64,000 nt of DNA from Bradyrhizobium sp. AZCC 2176 (GTDB lineage: Bacteria > Pseudomonadota > Alphaproteobacteria > Rhizobiales > Xanthobacteraceae), in assembly GCF_036924645.1 (NCBI RefSeq), contig NZ_JAZHRX010000001.1, positions 3,038,001-3,102,000 of the forward strand. Direction: 5' to 3'. Positions 50,759-61,268 of this stretch are shown here, piece after piece. Numbering within the stretch: the first letter of the stretch is position 1; every line of letters begins with the position of its first letter. The notes beneath the pieces are model-generated. The model had not been told where the DNA came from. It ran no database searches and worked only from the letters and a program-made list of their open reading frames with translations. The position numbers and the translations under genes were made by a program.

Positions 50759-52594
50759 ATGAGTGATGCTGGCGCTCCCCCCGACAAGTCAGACGGCGCC
50801 GGCCAGGGCGGTTTTGCTCTCGGCCAGGGCGAGGCTGCCAAGCCCTACCGGGTGCTGGCACGCAAATACCGCCCCTCCAGCTTCGACGACCTGATCGGCC
50901 AGGAGGCCATGGTCCGCACCGTTTCGAACGCGTTCGAAACGGGCCGGATTCCGCAGGCCTGGATCCTGACCGGCGTCCGCGGCGTCGGCAAAACCACCAC
51001 GGCGCGGATTCTCGCCCGCGCACTGAACTACGAAAAGCCTGATGGCTCGGTGAAGGGACCGACCATCCACATGCCCGACCTCGGCGTGCACTGCCAGGCG
51101 ATCATGGAAAGCCGGCACATGGACGTGCTGGAAATGGACGCCGCGTCCCATACCGGCGTCGACGACGTCCGCCAGATCAATGACAGCGTCCGCTACGCGC
51201 CGGCCAGCGCCCGCTACAAAGTCTACATCATCGACGAAGTCCACATGCTGTCGACGGCGGCCTTCAACGCCTTCCTGAAGACGCTGGAGGAGCCGCCAGA
51301 GCACGCCAAATTCGTGTTCGCCACCACCGAAATCCGCAAAGTCCCGGTCACCGTGCTGTCGCGCTGCCAGCGTTTTGATCTCCGCCGCGTCGAGGCCGAT
51401 GTGTTGATGAACCATCTCAGCAACATCGCCGCAAAGGAAGGTGTTGAAGTCGAGCCCGAGGCGCTCGGCATCATCGCCCGCGCCGCGGAAGGCTCGGTGC
51501 GCGATTCGCTGTCTTTGTTCGATCAGGCGATCGCGCATGCAGCGGGCCTTGTCCGTGCCGACGCCGTCCGGCAGATGCTGGGGCTCGCCGACCGCACCCG
51601 GGTAATCGACCTGTTCGAGCACCTGGCGCGCGGCGATATCGCCAGCGCCTTTGGCGAATTCCGCAGCCAATACGACGTCGGCGCCGATCCGGTCGTGGTG
51701 CTGTCTGATCTCGCCGAATTCGTCAATTTCGTCACCCGGGTGAAATTCGTTCCCGCCACTGCTGACAATGTCGCGTTCGGCGAGACCGAGCGTGTCCGCG
51801 CCCGCGAATTCGCCGCAAAATTGTCGATGCGGGTGCTGTCGCGGATGTGGCAGATGCTGCTCAAGGGCATCGCCGAGGTGCAGACCGCGACCCGCCCGGC
51901 GGCGGCCGCCGAAATGGTGCTGGTCCGCATCGCCTATGTCGCTGATTTGCCGACGCCGGATGAGGCGATCCGGATGCTCGACCAGAACGGCGGCGGAGCG
52001 CAAATGGCCTCCGGGGGCGCGGCGCCGTCACGGGCTGCGCCCACCGCGCCGGTATCTTCAATGCCTGCCGCGTCGCCGATGCGGACGCCTGCATCGCCCC
52101 GCTCCGGCGCGGAAGCGTCCGCGCGGCCGCAAATGGCGGCGCCGTCAGCCCAAACCGAGTCCGCGGCCGTCTTGCGGATCACCACTTTTCCGCAACTGGT
52201 CGCCCTCGCCGGCGAGAAACGCGATATCCTGACCAAGACGGCGCTGGAATCCGATATGCGCCTCGTCCGGTTCGAGGACGGCCGGCTGGAAGTGGCGCTG
52301 GAGCGCAATGCGGCGCGGGGGTTGGTCAACGACCTCTCCCGCAAGCTGGAATTGTGGACCGGGCGGCGCTGGACTGTGATCGTCTCCAACGAGGCCGGCC
52401 AGCCGACGCTGCGCTCGCAGAATGAGCAGGCGAGGAACGAGCACGCGCGCGCCGCGGAGGCCGATCCGCGCGTGCAGGAGGTGCTGGCGCGATTTCCCGG
52501 CGCCAAGGTGGTCGAGGTGCGCCGGCTTGCCGCCGAGCCGCCGGAATCCAATATTAACGGTGAAGAGTTGAACGAGACGTCCGACGACGACTGA
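50759..52594 (+). CDS. dnaX: DNA polymerase III tau/gamma subunit; zinc module eroded
   Basis: Clamp-loader ATPase, 611 residues. P-loop GVRGVGKTT (72-80), DEVHMLS, TLEEPPEHAKF and SRC sensor region. The N-terminal zinc module normally has four Cys (often CGxCxxC); here only one remains, C112 in LGVHCQAIMESRH, and the region reads YEKPDGSVKGPTIHMPDLG. The Pro/Ala-rich linker and C-terminal tau domain follow. First of dnaX - ybaB - recR. Confidence 0.95.
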   Translation: MSDAGAPPDKSDGAGQGGFALGQGEAAKPYRVLARKYRPSSFDDLIGQEAMVRTVSNAFETGRIPQAWILTGVRGVGKTTTARILARALNYEKPDGSVKGPTIHMPDLGVHCQAIMESRHMDVLEMDAASHTGVDDVRQINDSVRYAPASARYKVYIIDEVHMLSTAAFNAFLKTLEEPPEHAKFVFATTEIRKVPVTVLSRCQRFDLRRVEADVLMNHLSNIAAKEGVEVEPEALGIIARAAEGSVRDSLSLFDQAIAHAAGLVRADAVRQMLGLADRTRVIDLFEHLARGDIASAFGEFRSQYDVGADPVVVLSDLAEFVNFVTRVKFVPATADNVAFGETERVRAREFAAKLSMRVLSRMWQMLLKGIAEVQTATRPAAAAEMVLVRIAYVADLPTPDEAIRMLDQNGGGAQMASGGAAPSRAAPTAPVSSMPAASPMRTPASPRSGAEASARPQMAAPSAQTESAAVLRITTFPQLVALAGEKRDILTKTALESDMRLVRFEDGRLEVALERNAARGLVNDLSRKLELWTGRRWTVIVSNEAGQPTLRSQNEQARNEHARAAEADPRVQEVLARFPGAKVVEVRRLAAEPPESNINGEELNETSDDD

Positions 52595-52618
52595 TCGGAC
52601 TCTCGAGAGGACGAACGA

Positions 52619-52939
52619 ATGGCTGATTTTCTCGGCATGATGAAGCAGGCAGCAGAACTGCAATCCAAGATGCAGGCAATGCAGGAAGAGCTCGGCAATC
52701 TCGAGGTCGAGGGCATCTCCGGCGGTGGGCTGGTCGCCGTGCGCATGACTGCGAAGATGGAAGTGAAGGGCGTCAGGATCGATCCGTCGTTGATGAAGGC
52801 CGAAGAGCGTGAAGTGCTCGAGGATCTGCTGGTGACCGCGCACAACGAAGCGCGGCGCAAGGCGGAAACCGCGGCGATGGAAAAGATGCAGGCACTGACC
52901 GGCGGGCTTGGGCTGCCGCCCGGTCTTGGTCTGACCTGA
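52619..52939 (+). CDS. ybaB: YbaB/EbfC nucleoid-associated protein
   Basis: 106 residues: [20 protein letters not shown] then [16 protein letters not shown] and [12 protein letters not shown]. Small dimeric DNA-binding protein usually found between dnaX and recR, as here; recR follows after one base. GAGAGGA seven bases before the ATG. Confidence 0.95.
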   Translation: MADFLGMMKQAAELQSKMQAMQEELGNLEVEGISGGGLVAVRMTAKMEVKGVRIDPSLMKAEEREVLEDLLVTAHNEARRKAETAAMEKMQALTGGLGLPPGLGLT

Positions 52940-52940
52940 A

Positions 52941-53546
52941 ATGGCCGCCAGCGTTGCCGGCCCTGAAATCGAACGCCTGATCCAGCTCCTGGCGCGCCTG
53001 CCGGGCCTAGGGCCGCGCTCGGCGCGGCGCGCGGCGCTGCACCTGATCAAGAAGCGCGAGGCGCTGATGACGCCGCTCGCCGGCGCCCTGCAGGTCGCGA
53101 TCGACAAGATTCAAGTCTGCAAGACCTGCGGCAATATCGACACGCAAAATCCCTGCACGGTGTGCACCGACCCGCGGCGCGATCCCTCGACCATCGTCGT
53201 AGTCGCCGACGTCGCCGATCTCTGGGCGCTGGAACGGGCGAATGCGACCAACGGCCGCTATCACGTGCTCGGCGCCACATTGTCGCCGCTCGACGGCGTC
53301 GGTCCGCAGGATCTGACCATCGATGCGCTGGTGGCGCGCGCGCACGAGTCACAAGTCGGCGAGATCGTTCTGGCGCTGAACGCAACGGTTGATGGCCAGA
53401 CCACCGCCCATTACATCACCGATCTCCTGCAGGACGCCAACGTCAAGGTGACCCGGCTCGCGCACGGCGTGCCTGTCGGCGGCGAGCTTGATTATCTCGA
53501 CGAAGGTACGCTATCGGCTGCCATGCGGCAGCGAACGCTGTTCTAA
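52941..53546 (+). CDS. recR: Recombination protein RecR
   Basis: 201 residues, RecF-pathway partner of RecO. Helix-hairpin-helix [19 protein letters not shown], four-Cys zinc finger ([16 protein letters not shown]), and Toprim with [12 protein letters not shown] and [16 protein letters not shown]. Starts one base after ybaB. Confidence 0.97.
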   Translation: MAASVAGPEIERLIQLLARLPGLGPRSARRAALHLIKKREALMTPLAGALQVAIDKIQVCKTCGNIDTQNPCTVCTDPRRDPSTIVVVADVADLWALERANATNGRYHVLGATLSPLDGVGPQDLTIDALVARAHESQVGEIVLALNATVDGQTTAHYITDLLQDANVKVTRLAHGVPVGGELDYLDEGTLSAAMRQRTLF

Positions 53547-53570
53547 CCCACATCAACGGAACTGATCGAC

Positions 53571-53999
53571 ATGACGAAACGACGATTCGGCAAACGCTCC
53601 CGCTTTGCGGTCATCATCATGGCCGCGGCTCTGGCTGCGCCTTCCGCATGGGCGCAACAGGCCGAGCCGGCGCCGAAGCCCGGCAAGCTGATCAATGCCG
53701 GCGATGTCCTGTCCGGTGAACTCAACGCCATGAAGGGCGGCAAGAAGAGCAAGCGCGCCGCGACCTACCAGATCACCAGCGAACCGCGCCGGCTGCCGCC
53801 GCCGAGCGGGCTCTGCAACCTCGAAACGGGCCCTGAGACGTTCCAGCTCGTCACCAGCAGCGACGCCCAGGCCGCGCAACTGAAGAATTTCATCGGCAAG
53901 GAAATTTCCGTGAAAGTCGACGAAGTTGCCTGCGCGCAGGACGCCGGGCAGATCAGCGAAGCCGTCGTCACCAAATGGAGCGTGGTGACCAAGCACTGA
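53571..53999 (+). CDS. Secreted hypothetical protein, 142 residues
   Basis: Signal peptide (FAVIIMAAALAAPSAWAQQ), mature part of about 112 residues with two Cys (GLCNLETGP, EVACAQDAG) that could form a disulfide, and a basic stretch GGKKSKRAA. No family recognised. Starts 24 bases after recR and may ride on the same transcript. Confidence 0.7.
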   Translation: MTKRRFGKRSRFAVIIMAAALAAPSAWAQQAEPAPKPGKLINAGDVLSGELNAMKGGKKSKRAATYQITSEPRRLPPPSGLCNLETGPETFQLVTSSDAQAAQLKNFIGKEISVKVDEVACAQDAGQISEAVVTKWSVVTKH

Positions 54000-54021
54000 A
54001 TAGCGAACCTCGTAGCGCATC

Positions 54022-54109
54022 GTAGCTCGGATGGAGCGCAGCGCAATCCGGGGGTGCTTTAGCCGCCATCGCACCGGCCCCGGATTGCGCTTCGCTCCAT
54101 CCGGCTACA
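54022..54109. repeat. Palindromic repeat, family E
   Basis: GTAGCTCGGATGGAGCGCAG at the left pairs with CTTCGCTCCATCCGGCTAC at the right; both arms carry GCGCAATCCGG or its reverse. A single large imperfect hairpin between the hypothetical gene and the AmpG-like gene. Confidence 0.85.
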
Positions 54110-54112
54110 AGA

Positions 54113-55477
54113 CTAAACCTTCACCGGCCCCAATTCGTCAAAATGCCCACGGCGCTGCAGCCAGGCCAGCAGGATCAGGCTCGGCACCGCGACCAAGACG
54201 CAGATCGCAAAAAACATCGGCCATCCCACAGCCTTCGCCACATAGCCTGCGCCGGACGACAAATACGTCCGCCCCACCGCGGCCAGCGCCGTGAGCAGCG
54301 CATATTGGGTCGCAGTGTGCAGCGGATTGCGGCACAGCGCCGAAAGATAGGCGACGAAGATCACGGTGCCGATGGCGCTGGTGAAGTTCTCCGCCGTGAT
54401 CGCGAACGCCAGCGCCCATTGGTTGACGCCAACCAACGCGAGCCACGAGAACGACAGATTGGCGATCGCCTGCAGCACGCCGCCGATCCACAGGCTCGCG
54501 GCCAGCGAATAGCGTCGCGCCACGAAACCGCCCGCGAAGCCGCCGATCAGGGTGGCGGCGAGCCCCACGCCCTTGACGATGGCGGCATAATCATTGCGCG
54601 TGAAGCCGAGATCGATCACGAACGGCGCGGTCATGGTGCCGGAGAACGCGTCGGTGAATTTGAACAGCACGACGAAGGCGAGCGCCGCGAGAGCGTCCTT
54701 GCGGACGAGGAACTCCGAGAACGCCCCGACCGCGGCGCGAAGTACCCGCGCAAAGGCACTCTCCGTGCGCGTCGCGGCTTCGGCGCGCGCGGATTGCTCG
54801 GGCTCGGTCGCGACGAGGGCCGTGATCGTGCCGATCAGCACCAGCGCGGCCATCACCACATAGCCCCACATCCAGGCCGCGCTGCGCGTAATACCGGTGC
54901 CCTCGAAGCCCGTGACAATGAACAGCGCGCCCGCCGTCGAGACCAGCATTCCGATGCGATAGGCCGCGACATACGACGCCATGCCGGCGGCCTGCTCGCT
55001 CTCCGGCAGGCTCTCGACGCGAAATGCATCGACCACGATGTCCTGCGTCGACGACATGGTCGCGACCAGCAATGCCCCGAGTGCGACGAACAGCGGCGAG
55101 CGCGCAGGATCAGTCAGCGCCAGCAGCAGGATCGCGCCGATCAGAAGCATCTGCGAAAACACCAGCCAGCCGCGCCGTCGCCCAAACGCGCGCGTGAAGA
55201 GCGGCACGTGCAGTGCGTCGACCAGCGGCGCCCACAGGAACTTCAGCGTGTAGGGTGTGCCGACCATTGCGAACAGCCCGATGGTGACAAGATCGACGCC
55301 GGACTCACGCATCCAGACCAGTAGCGTCGATCCCGACAGCGCCAGCGGCAGCCCTGAGGAGAACCCGAGCAGCAGCACGATCAGCACCCGTGGCTGCAGA
55401 TAGACAGCGAGGCCCTCGCGCCAGGAGGGAACGGGAGCTTTCTGAGGTGAAACCGAGACGGACTCTGGTGCGGTCAT
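54113..55477 (-). CDS. AmpG-like muropeptide permease (MFS)
   Basis: 454 residues, about 12-14 hydrophobic segments. LLGFSSGLPLALSGSTLLVWMRE, LKFLWAPLVDA, FGRRRGWLVFSQ and STQDIVVDAF are the AmpG blocks. AmpG imports anhydro-muropeptides for peptidoglycan recycling and beta-lactamase induction. Other family members import siderophores, so the substrate is not certain. Single gene. Confidence 0.85.
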   Translation of the reverse strand: MTAPESVSVSPQKAPVPSWREGLAVYLQPRVLIVLLLGFSSGLPLALSGSTLLVWMRESGVDLVTIGLFAMVGTPYTLKFLWAPLVDALHVPLFTRAFGRRRGWLVFSQMLLIGAILLLALTDPARSPLFVALGALLVATMSSTQDIVVDAFRVESLPESEQAAGMASYVAAYRIGMLVSTAGALFIVTGFEGTGITRSAAWMWGYVVMAALVLIGTITALVATEPEQSARAEAATRTESAFARVLRAAVGAFSEFLVRKDALAALAFVVLFKFTDAFSGTMTAPFVIDLGFTRNDYAAIVKGVGLAATLIGGFAGGFVARRYSLAASLWIGGVLQAIANLSFSWLALVGVNQWALAFAITAENFTSAIGTVIFVAYLSALCRNPLHTATQYALLTALAAVGRTYLSSGAGYVAKAVGWPMFFAICVLVAVPSLILLAWLQRRGHFDELGPVKV

Positions 55478-55569
55478 GGGGGGGTGTTAGCAGAGATTCG
55501 GCCACAAAAAAGACTGTCATCGCCCTGGCGACGACGGTTTGATATGTGGCTGTAGCCGCGCAATAACCC

Positions 55570-56778
55570 CTACTCCCCCGCCTGCAGCTTGCGCGGCGCG
55601 GGGAACAGCTCGGCTGTTCCCCCCTTGATCACGCGCGGGGCTTCCACCGGCGCATCCGTCTTGCTGAAATCGAGCTCCTCGATCCGCCCGGCGCGTTTTT
55701 CGATCTTGTCGGCGGAGATCAAAATCTGTCGCACATCCTCGTTGACGTCGCCAAAGTGCTTCTGCAGCTTGATCACGCGCTCGCGCAGGCGGCAGAGGTC
55801 GTCGCCGAGATTGAGCACTTCGGTGCGGATCTGGTCGGCGGCATCGCGCATCCGCGCGTCTTTCAGGATCTGCTGCATCACCTGGATCGCCAGCATCAGG
55901 AGCGAGGGCGACACCAGCACGACGCGGGCGCGATAGGCCTTCTGGATCACGTCGTCGAAACCGTCGTGGATCTCGGCATAGACCGATTCCGACGGTACGA
56001 ACATCAGCGCGGTGTCCTGCGTCTCGCCGGTGATCAGGTACTTTTCCGCGATGTCGCTGACATGCTTCATCACGTCGTTGCGCAAGCGCTGGCTGGCGAA
56101 TTTCCGCTCCTCGTCGCTGCGCGCATCGTGCAGCGCGGTCATCGCTTCCAGCGGAAATTTCGCGTCGATGCAGAGTGGCCGCTGGTCGGGCAGGAACACG
56201 ACACAGTCCGGCCGTTTGCCAGACGAGAGCGTGTACTGGAACTCGTAGGAGCCCTGCGGCATGCCGTCCTGCACGATCGCTTCCATCCGCGCCTGGCCGA
56301 AGGCGCCGCGCGACTGCTTGTTGGCGAGCACGTCGCGCAGCGTCGTGACCTGCGACGTCAGGTCGGTGAGGTTCTTGTGCGCATTGTCGATGATGCCGAG
56401 CCGCTCGTGCAGCACGCGCAGACTGTCCATGGTGTGGCGCGTGGTCGCCTCCATCGACTGGCCGACCCGGTGCGTCACCGAATCCAGCCGCTCGTTGACC
56501 GCGCGCGCCATCTCGGCCTGGCGGCCGGCCAGCGACTGCGCCATCGCATCGACCCGCCCGGTGGACTCGCTCTGCGCCCGCAGCATCTGGCTTAAGCGCT
56601 CCTCCAACTCGTCGGCGCGGATCGCCTGGGCCATCGCCAGTTCCGCGCCGCGGCGGCCGGACCGGGTGATGACGATGACGATCGCCAGCAAGAGCACCAA
56701 AGCGAGCGCGCCGAAACCTGCCAGCGCCTCGCCAACGTGAATCGGCTGGTCGCCGACCATGAAGAGAATTTCGTTCAT
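55570..56778 (-). CDS. rmuC: DNA recombination protein RmuC
   Basis: 402 residues from ATG 56778. N-terminal membrane helix (FGALALVLLLAIVIVIT), a coiled-coil (about 45-150), then the RmuC nuclease-like domain with CVVFLPDQRPLCIDAKFPLEA, TALMFVPSESVYAEIH, VVLVSPSLLMLAI. Limits genome rearrangement in E. coli. The frame extends 48 bases upstream without family sequence. Divergent from def. Confidence 0.94.
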   Translation of the reverse strand: MNEILFMVGDQPIHVGEALAGFGALALVLLLAIVIVITRSGRRGAELAMAQAIRADELEERLSQMLRAQSESTGRVDAMAQSLAGRQAEMARAVNERLDSVTHRVGQSMEATTRHTMDSLRVLHERLGIIDNAHKNLTDLTSQVTTLRDVLANKQSRGAFGQARMEAIVQDGMPQGSYEFQYTLSSGKRPDCVVFLPDQRPLCIDAKFPLEAMTALHDARSDEERKFASQRLRNDVMKHVSDIAEKYLITGETQDTALMFVPSESVYAEIHDGFDDVIQKAYRARVVLVSPSLLMLAIQVMQQILKDARMRDAADQIRTEVLNLGDDLCRLRERVIKLQKHFGDVNEDVRQILISADKIEKRAGRIEELDFSKTDAPVEAPRVIKGGTAELFPAPRKLQAGE

Positions 56779-56947
56779 GGGGCTTTGTAGCCGATTCGCC
56801 GGCTTTCGCGAACGAAGAGGGAACATTTATGGTAAATGGCGGGTTAATTTTCGTGGTTAACGCCGTCTTAAAAATCATGGTTAAGGCCCGGTTAAGGAGT
56901 TCCTCCGCGCATTGACCGCGACAAGTCGGCGGCTTAAATCGCGCGCT

Positions 56948-57475
56948 ATGGCCATCAGAGAAATCATCATCCTGCCGGACAAGCAGTTGCGGCTCGTCTC
57001 CAAACCTGTCGAGAAAGTGACGACGGAGATCCGCAAGCTTGCCGACGACATGTTCGAGACCATGTACGACGCCCCCGGTATCGGGCTGGCGGCGATCCAG
57101 GTCGCGCAGCCGCTGCGGCTGATCACCATGGACCTGGCCAAGAAGGACGAGAACGGCGAAACCAAGCCTAAGCCGCGGGTGTTCATCAACCCGGAAATCA
57201 TCTCCTCGTCGGAGGAATTGTCGGTCTACGAGGAAGGCTGTCTCTCGATCCCCGAATATTACGAGGAGGTCGAGCGCCCGGCGCAGGTCCGCATCCGCTT
57301 CACCGATCTCGACGGCAAGTTGCACGAGGAAGATGCCGACGGCCTGTTCGCCACCTGCATCCAGCACGAGATCGACCACCTCAACGGCGTGCTGTTCGTC
57401 GACTATCTGTCCAAGCTGAAGCGCGACCGGGTTTTGAAGAAGTTTACCAAGGCCGCCAAGCGCGCGGCGGAGTAA
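56948..57475 (+). CDS. def: Peptide deformylase
   Basis: Removes formyl from new proteins, 175 residues. All three metalloprotease motifs are intact: [17 protein letters not shown] and [12 protein letters not shown] at 56948 gives the conserved N-terminus [11 protein letters not shown]. Together with fmt 119 bases downstream it forms the formyl-methionine pair, separated only by a repeat. Confidence 0.97.
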   Translation: MAIREIIILPDKQLRLVSKPVEKVTTEIRKLADDMFETMYDAPGIGLAAIQVAQPLRLITMDLAKKDENGETKPKPRVFINPEIISSSEELSVYEEGCLSIPEYYEEVERPAQVRIRFTDLDGKLHEEDADGLFATCIQHEIDHLNGVLFVDYLSKLKRDRVLKKFTKAAKRAAE

Positions 57476-57492
57476 GGCCGCCACCCTCTCAG

Positions 57493-57558
57493 CCGTCATG
57501 CCCACGTCTATCTTGCTGCAAAAGACGCGGATGGCCGGGACAAGCCCGGCCATGACGG
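57493..57558. repeat. Palindromic repeat, family B copy 6 (short)
   Basis: CCGTCATGCCCACGTCTATC at the left and GGGACAAGCCCGGCCATGAC at the right; the left GGGCTTG arm is missing, so it is a deletion form. Between def and fmt. Confidence 0.8.
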
Positions 57559-57594
57559 AGTAAAATCGAACCCCCTCGGGATACTTCGAGCCTC

Positions 57595-58527
57595 ATGCCA
57601 CTCCGCTTGATCTTCATGGGCACGCCCGATTTCGCGGTGCCGACGCTGCTGGAACTCGTGGCGCACGGCCATGAGATTGTGGCCGTCTACACCCGTGCGC
57701 CAAAACCGGCCGGGCGCGGCATGAAGCTGCAGCCGACCCCGGTCGAGCAGGAGGCGGGGCGGCTGGACATTCCCGTGCTGACGCCAAGCACATTGAAGAC
57801 CCCCGAAGCGCTCGAGGAGTTTCGCGCCCACCATGCCGATGCTGCCGTCGTCGTTGCCTACGGCATGATCCTGCCGCAGGCCATTCTGGACGCGCCGCCG
57901 CTCGGCTGCTTCAACCTGCACGCCTCGCTGCTGCCGCGCTGGCGTGGTGCCGCCCCGATCAACCGCGCCATCATGGCCGGCGACGCCGAGAGCGGCGTAA
58001 TGGTGATGAAGATGGATGTCGGCCTCGATACCGGCGACGTCGCGATGGCCGAGCGGCTGGCGATCACGGACACCATGACGGCCGCGGATTTGCACGACGC
58101 GCTTGCACTGCTCGGCGCCGACCTGATGGTGCGCGCGATGGGTGGGCTGGAGCGCGGCGGGCTGCAGCTCAGCAAGCAAAGCGAAGACGGCGTCACCTAC
58201 GCCGCCAAGATCGAAAAGACGGAGGCGCGGATCGACTGGAAGCGGCCGGCGCGGGAAGTGCTACGGCACATTCACGGCCTGTCGCCGTTTCCCGGCGCCT
58301 GGTGCGAGATCGCAACCGAGGGCGAGCCGGCGCGCATCAAGGTCCTGCGCTGCGAACCGGCAAAAGGCTCCGGCGTGCCGGGCGAGGTGCTCGACGACAG
58401 CCTGACGGTTGCCTGCGGCGACGGCGCGATCCGGATTCTGGAATTGCAGCGCGCCGGCAAGGCCCCGATGAAAGCCGCGGACTTTTTGCGCGGCACGCCG
58501 CTCAAGCCGCCGGCGCGGCTCGACTGA
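57595..58527 (+). CDS. fmt: Methionyl-tRNA formyltransferase
   Basis: 310 residues. [20 protein letters not shown] is the formyl-THF/catalytic block; [13 protein letters not shown] begins the fold. Followed by truA with a one-base TGATG overlap. Provides formyl-Met-tRNA, the substrate later handled by def. Confidence 0.97.
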   Translation: MPLRLIFMGTPDFAVPTLLELVAHGHEIVAVYTRAPKPAGRGMKLQPTPVEQEAGRLDIPVLTPSTLKTPEALEEFRAHHADAAVVVAYGMILPQAILDAPPLGCFNLHASLLPRWRGAAPINRAIMAGDAESGVMVMKMDVGLDTGDVAMAERLAITDTMTAADLHDALALLGADLMVRAMGGLERGGLQLSKQSEDGVTYAAKIEKTEARIDWKRPAREVLRHIHGLSPFPGAWCEIATEGEPARIKVLRCEPAKGSGVPGEVLDDSLTVACGDGAIRILELQRAGKAPMKAADFLRGTPLKPPARLD

Positions 58528-59264
58528 TGCCCCGCTACAAACTCATCATCGAATATGACGGCACGCCGTTCTCCGGCTGGCAGATCCAGGACAACGCACC
58601 GACCGTGCAGGGCGCGATGGAAGCCGCAGTGAAGGCGATTTGCGGCGAGCCCGCGCGCGTGCATGGTTCGGGCCGCACCGATGCCGGCGTGCATGCGCTG
58701 GGGCAGGTGGCGCATTGCGATATCGCAAAGCCGTTCCCGCCGGGCCGCCTGCGTGACGGGCTGAACGCGCATTTGCGTCCGCACCCGATCGGCGTGCTGT
58801 CGGCGGAAATCGTCGCCGATGATTTCGAAGCGCGCTTCTCCGCCAAGAGACGCCACTACCGCTACCGCATCACCAACCATCGCGCCAACCTCGCGCTCGA
58901 CATCGGCCGAAGCTGGCGGGTGCCGCGGCATCTCGACACCGACGCGATGCACATCGCCGCGCAACGGCTGCTGGGCAAGCACGATTTCACGACCTTTCGC
59001 GACACCGAATGTCAGGCGAAATCGCCGGAGAAGACCCTCGACCAACTCGACGTCATCAGGGAGGGCGATGCGGTGTCGATCCTCACTTCCGCGCGCTCGT
59101 TCCTGCACAGCCAGGTGCGCTCGATGGTCGGCTCCCTGGTGTGGGTCGGCGAAGGCCGCTGGACCGCCGACGACCTCGCCGCCGCGCTAGCCGCCCGCAA
59201 CCGCGCCGCCTGCGGCCCGGTCGCGCCGCCGGACGGATTGTATCTGGTGCGGGTGGAGTATTAG
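58527..59264 (+). CDS. truA: tRNA pseudouridine synthase A
   Basis: 245 residues. Catalytic Asp D52 in [17 protein letters not shown], plus [28 protein letters not shown] and [19 protein letters not shown]. Modifies positions 38-40 of tRNAs. Start overlaps the fmt stop by one base. Confidence 0.97.
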   Translation: MPRYKLIIEYDGTPFSGWQIQDNAPTVQGAMEAAVKAICGEPARVHGSGRTDAGVHALGQVAHCDIAKPFPPGRLRDGLNAHLRPHPIGVLSAEIVADDFEARFSAKRRHYRYRITNHRANLALDIGRSWRVPRHLDTDAMHIAAQRLLGKHDFTTFRDTECQAKSPEKTLDQLDVIREGDAVSILTSARSFLHSQVRSMVGSLVWVGEGRWTADDLAAALAARNRAACGPVAPPDGLYLVRVEY

Positions 59265-59275
59265 GCGGCGGCTTC

Positions 59276-59415
59276 CCTTTACCTCGCCCCGCTTGCGGGG
59301 AGAGGTCGGATCGCTCTTGCGATCCGGGTGAGGGGGTACAGGTCCCTCGACGAATCCTGCCGGCCGAGAGAGCCCCTCACCCCGACCCTCTCCCCGCAAG
59401 AGCAGGGCGAGGGAG
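59276..59415. repeat. Palindromic repeat, family D copy 2
   Basis: TACCTCGCCCCGCTTGCGGG left, CCCTCTCCCCGCAAGAGCAG right, inner GGATCGCTCTTGCGATCC. Matches 19617-19750. Lies between the convergent truA and dapE genes, its right end 5 bases from the dapE stop. Confidence 0.9.
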
Positions 59416-59420
59416 AAGAG

Positions 59421-60587
59421 CTACCCAAAATACCTATTCAACACCCCGCGATAAATCCGCGTCAGCTTCTCCAGATCGGACACCGGCGTGCGCTCGTCGA
59501 TCTGGTGCATGGTCTGGCCGACCAGGCCGAATTCGATCACCGGGCAATAGCTCGAGATGAAGCGCGCGTCGGAGGTGCCGCCGCTTGTCGAAAGCTCCGG
59601 CTTGCGGCCGGTGACTTCCTCGATCGCGGCGACCGCGAGATCGGTGAAGGCGCCTGGTTTTGTGACGAACACGTTGGAGTTGGAATATTCCCACACGATG
59701 CGGGCGCGGATGCGGTTGCCGCACGCTTTCGCCAGCCGTTCCTCGACCAGCGCGCGCAGCGTCTCCTGCGTGTGGTTGTCGTTGAAGCGGATGTTGAACT
59801 TGGCGCGCGCCTGACCGGGGATCACATTGCTCGCCGTGTTGCCGACGTCGACGGAGGTGAATTCGAGGTTGGAAGCCTGGAATTGCGCGCTGCCGTGATC
59901 GAGCGGCTCGTCGGAGAGCGCCACGATCAGCCGCGAAATATCCGGCACCGGGTTGGCTGCACGGTGCGGATAGGCGACGTGGCCCTGCACGCCGTCGACA
60001 TAGAGCGTGCCGGATTGCGAGCCGCGGCGGCCGATCTTGATGCAGTCGCCGAGGACCTCGACATTGCTGGGCTCACCGAGCACGCAATGATCGAATTTCT
60101 CGCCGCGCTCGGCGCACCACTTCAGAAGCTTGATGGTGCCGTTGACCGAAATGTCCTCTTCGTCGCCGGTGATCAAAAACGAAATCGAGCCACCGCCGTT
60201 TTTTTGCGGCTTGCCGCCATTGTCGGCGAGATATTGCAGCACGGCGGCGACGCTGCAGGCGATGCCGCCTTTCATGTCGACCGCGCCGCGGCCATAGAGG
60301 AAACCGTCCTTCACCTCGCCCGAGAACGCCCCGAGCGTCCAGGCCGCCTCGTCACCGGGCGGCACCACGTCGGTATGACCGGCAAAGGTGATGTGCGGCG
60401 CTTCAGTCCCAATGCGGGCGTAGAGGTTATCGATATCTGATGTGCCGGGTTCGCCGAAGGTGACGCGATGCACCTCGAAGCCGGCGTCCTTCAGCAACCG
60501 TTCGAGGACACCGAGCGCGCCGGCATCGGCAGGGGTAACAGACGGGCAGCGGACCAGGTCGCGGGTAATGGAAACGGCGTCATTCAT
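59421..60587 (-). CDS. dapE: Succinyl-diaminopimelate desuccinylase
   Basis: 388 residues, zinc peptidase fold. Metal and catalytic motifs: [28 protein letters not shown], and [11 protein letters not shown]. Makes L,L-diaminopimelate for lysine and peptidoglycan. Start ATG 60587 overlaps the DUF805 gene by 8 bases. Confidence 0.96.
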   Translation of the reverse strand: MNDAVSITRDLVRCPSVTPADAGALGVLERLLKDAGFEVHRVTFGEPGTSDIDNLYARIGTEAPHITFAGHTDVVPPGDEAAWTLGAFSGEVKDGFLYGRGAVDMKGGIACSVAAVLQYLADNGGKPQKNGGGSISFLITGDEEDISVNGTIKLLKWCAERGEKFDHCVLGEPSNVEVLGDCIKIGRRGSQSGTLYVDGVQGHVAYPHRAANPVPDISRLIVALSDEPLDHGSAQFQASNLEFTSVDVGNTASNVIPGQARAKFNIRFNDNHTQETLRALVEERLAKACGNRIRARIVWEYSNSNVFVTKPGAFTDLAVAAIEEVTGRKPELSTSGGTSDARFISSYCPVIEFGLVGQTMHQIDERTPVSDLEKLTRIYRGVLNRYFG

Positions 60588-61197
60588 AGCCCGGCTTAAC
60601 ACGCCAAACCGGCGGCGGGCCAGCCTTGTGCGGCACCATTTCGATCTCGCTCTGCTGGTCCCACGGCGGCCGCGTATCGAGTGGCGGTTTCGGCGCCAGC
60701 GGGTCAGGCCCGAACCGGTTGGTCTTTCGCGAGCCCTTCAGGCAATACATTTCGATGAAGCCCCACAGGCAGAGCACGGCCGCGACGATGGCGAGCGGCA
60801 GGTCGACGTAGGAATCGGGGAGCCGATCTGCAAACTGATTGTGGAGGCCGGGGACCGCGAAGAACGGCACCATCCACCAGCCGCTCTTATCGCGGTCATG
60901 CAGCCTCTTGAAGGCAGTCGCGAAATAGACCCACATCAGCAGCGACGTGCCGAACAGCTTGACCAAGAGCCGGGGTAGGTCGGCCAATGTCAGGGACCGA
61001 TACGCGTCGGGATCCACCAGCCTGAAGAGGTCCCTGGCGCCGAAATGGAAGGATGCGGGACCGCCGAACAGGCTGTGGATCGCAACGATCACCAGCCCCA
61101 CGGACATCATCAAGCCCAACACGACCAGCCCCGCGAGCCACAACTTGGCGCGGTTGATGCGGCCGTCAAAGCGGAACAGGTACCAGGTCCAGTCCAT
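60580..61197 (-). CDS. DUF805 membrane protein
   Basis: About 205 residues, four hydrophobic segments ([64 protein letters not shown]). [19 protein letters not shown] and [13 protein letters not shown] are the DUF805 hallmarks. Function unknown. ATG at 61197 has GGAG eight bases upstream. Sits between dapD and dapE with an 8-base overlap into dapE, so it is likely co-transcribed with them. Confidence 0.88.
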   Translation of the reverse strand: MDWTWYLFRFDGRINRAKLWLAGLVVLGLMMSVGLVIVAIHSLFGGPASFHFGARDLFRLVDPDAYRSLTLADLPRLLVKLFGTSLLMWVYFATAFKRLHDRDKSGWWMVPFFAVPGLHNQFADRLPDSYVDLPLAIVAAVLCLWGFIEMYCLKGSRKTNRFGPDPLAPKPPLDTRPPWDQQSEIEMVPHKAGPPPVWRVKPGYE

Positions 61198-61268
61198 GCG
61201 CAACGCTCCGGACGGCGGCAAAGCCCGCGGTCCGGTACGTTAGTCGCGCGGGAAAGTCCCCGGTTCGA

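Noticed and set aside
54143..55324. A 393-codon plus-strand frame opposite the AmpG-like gene
   Set aside because: Extremely Arg/Asp/His-rich, typical of the mirror of a membrane protein.
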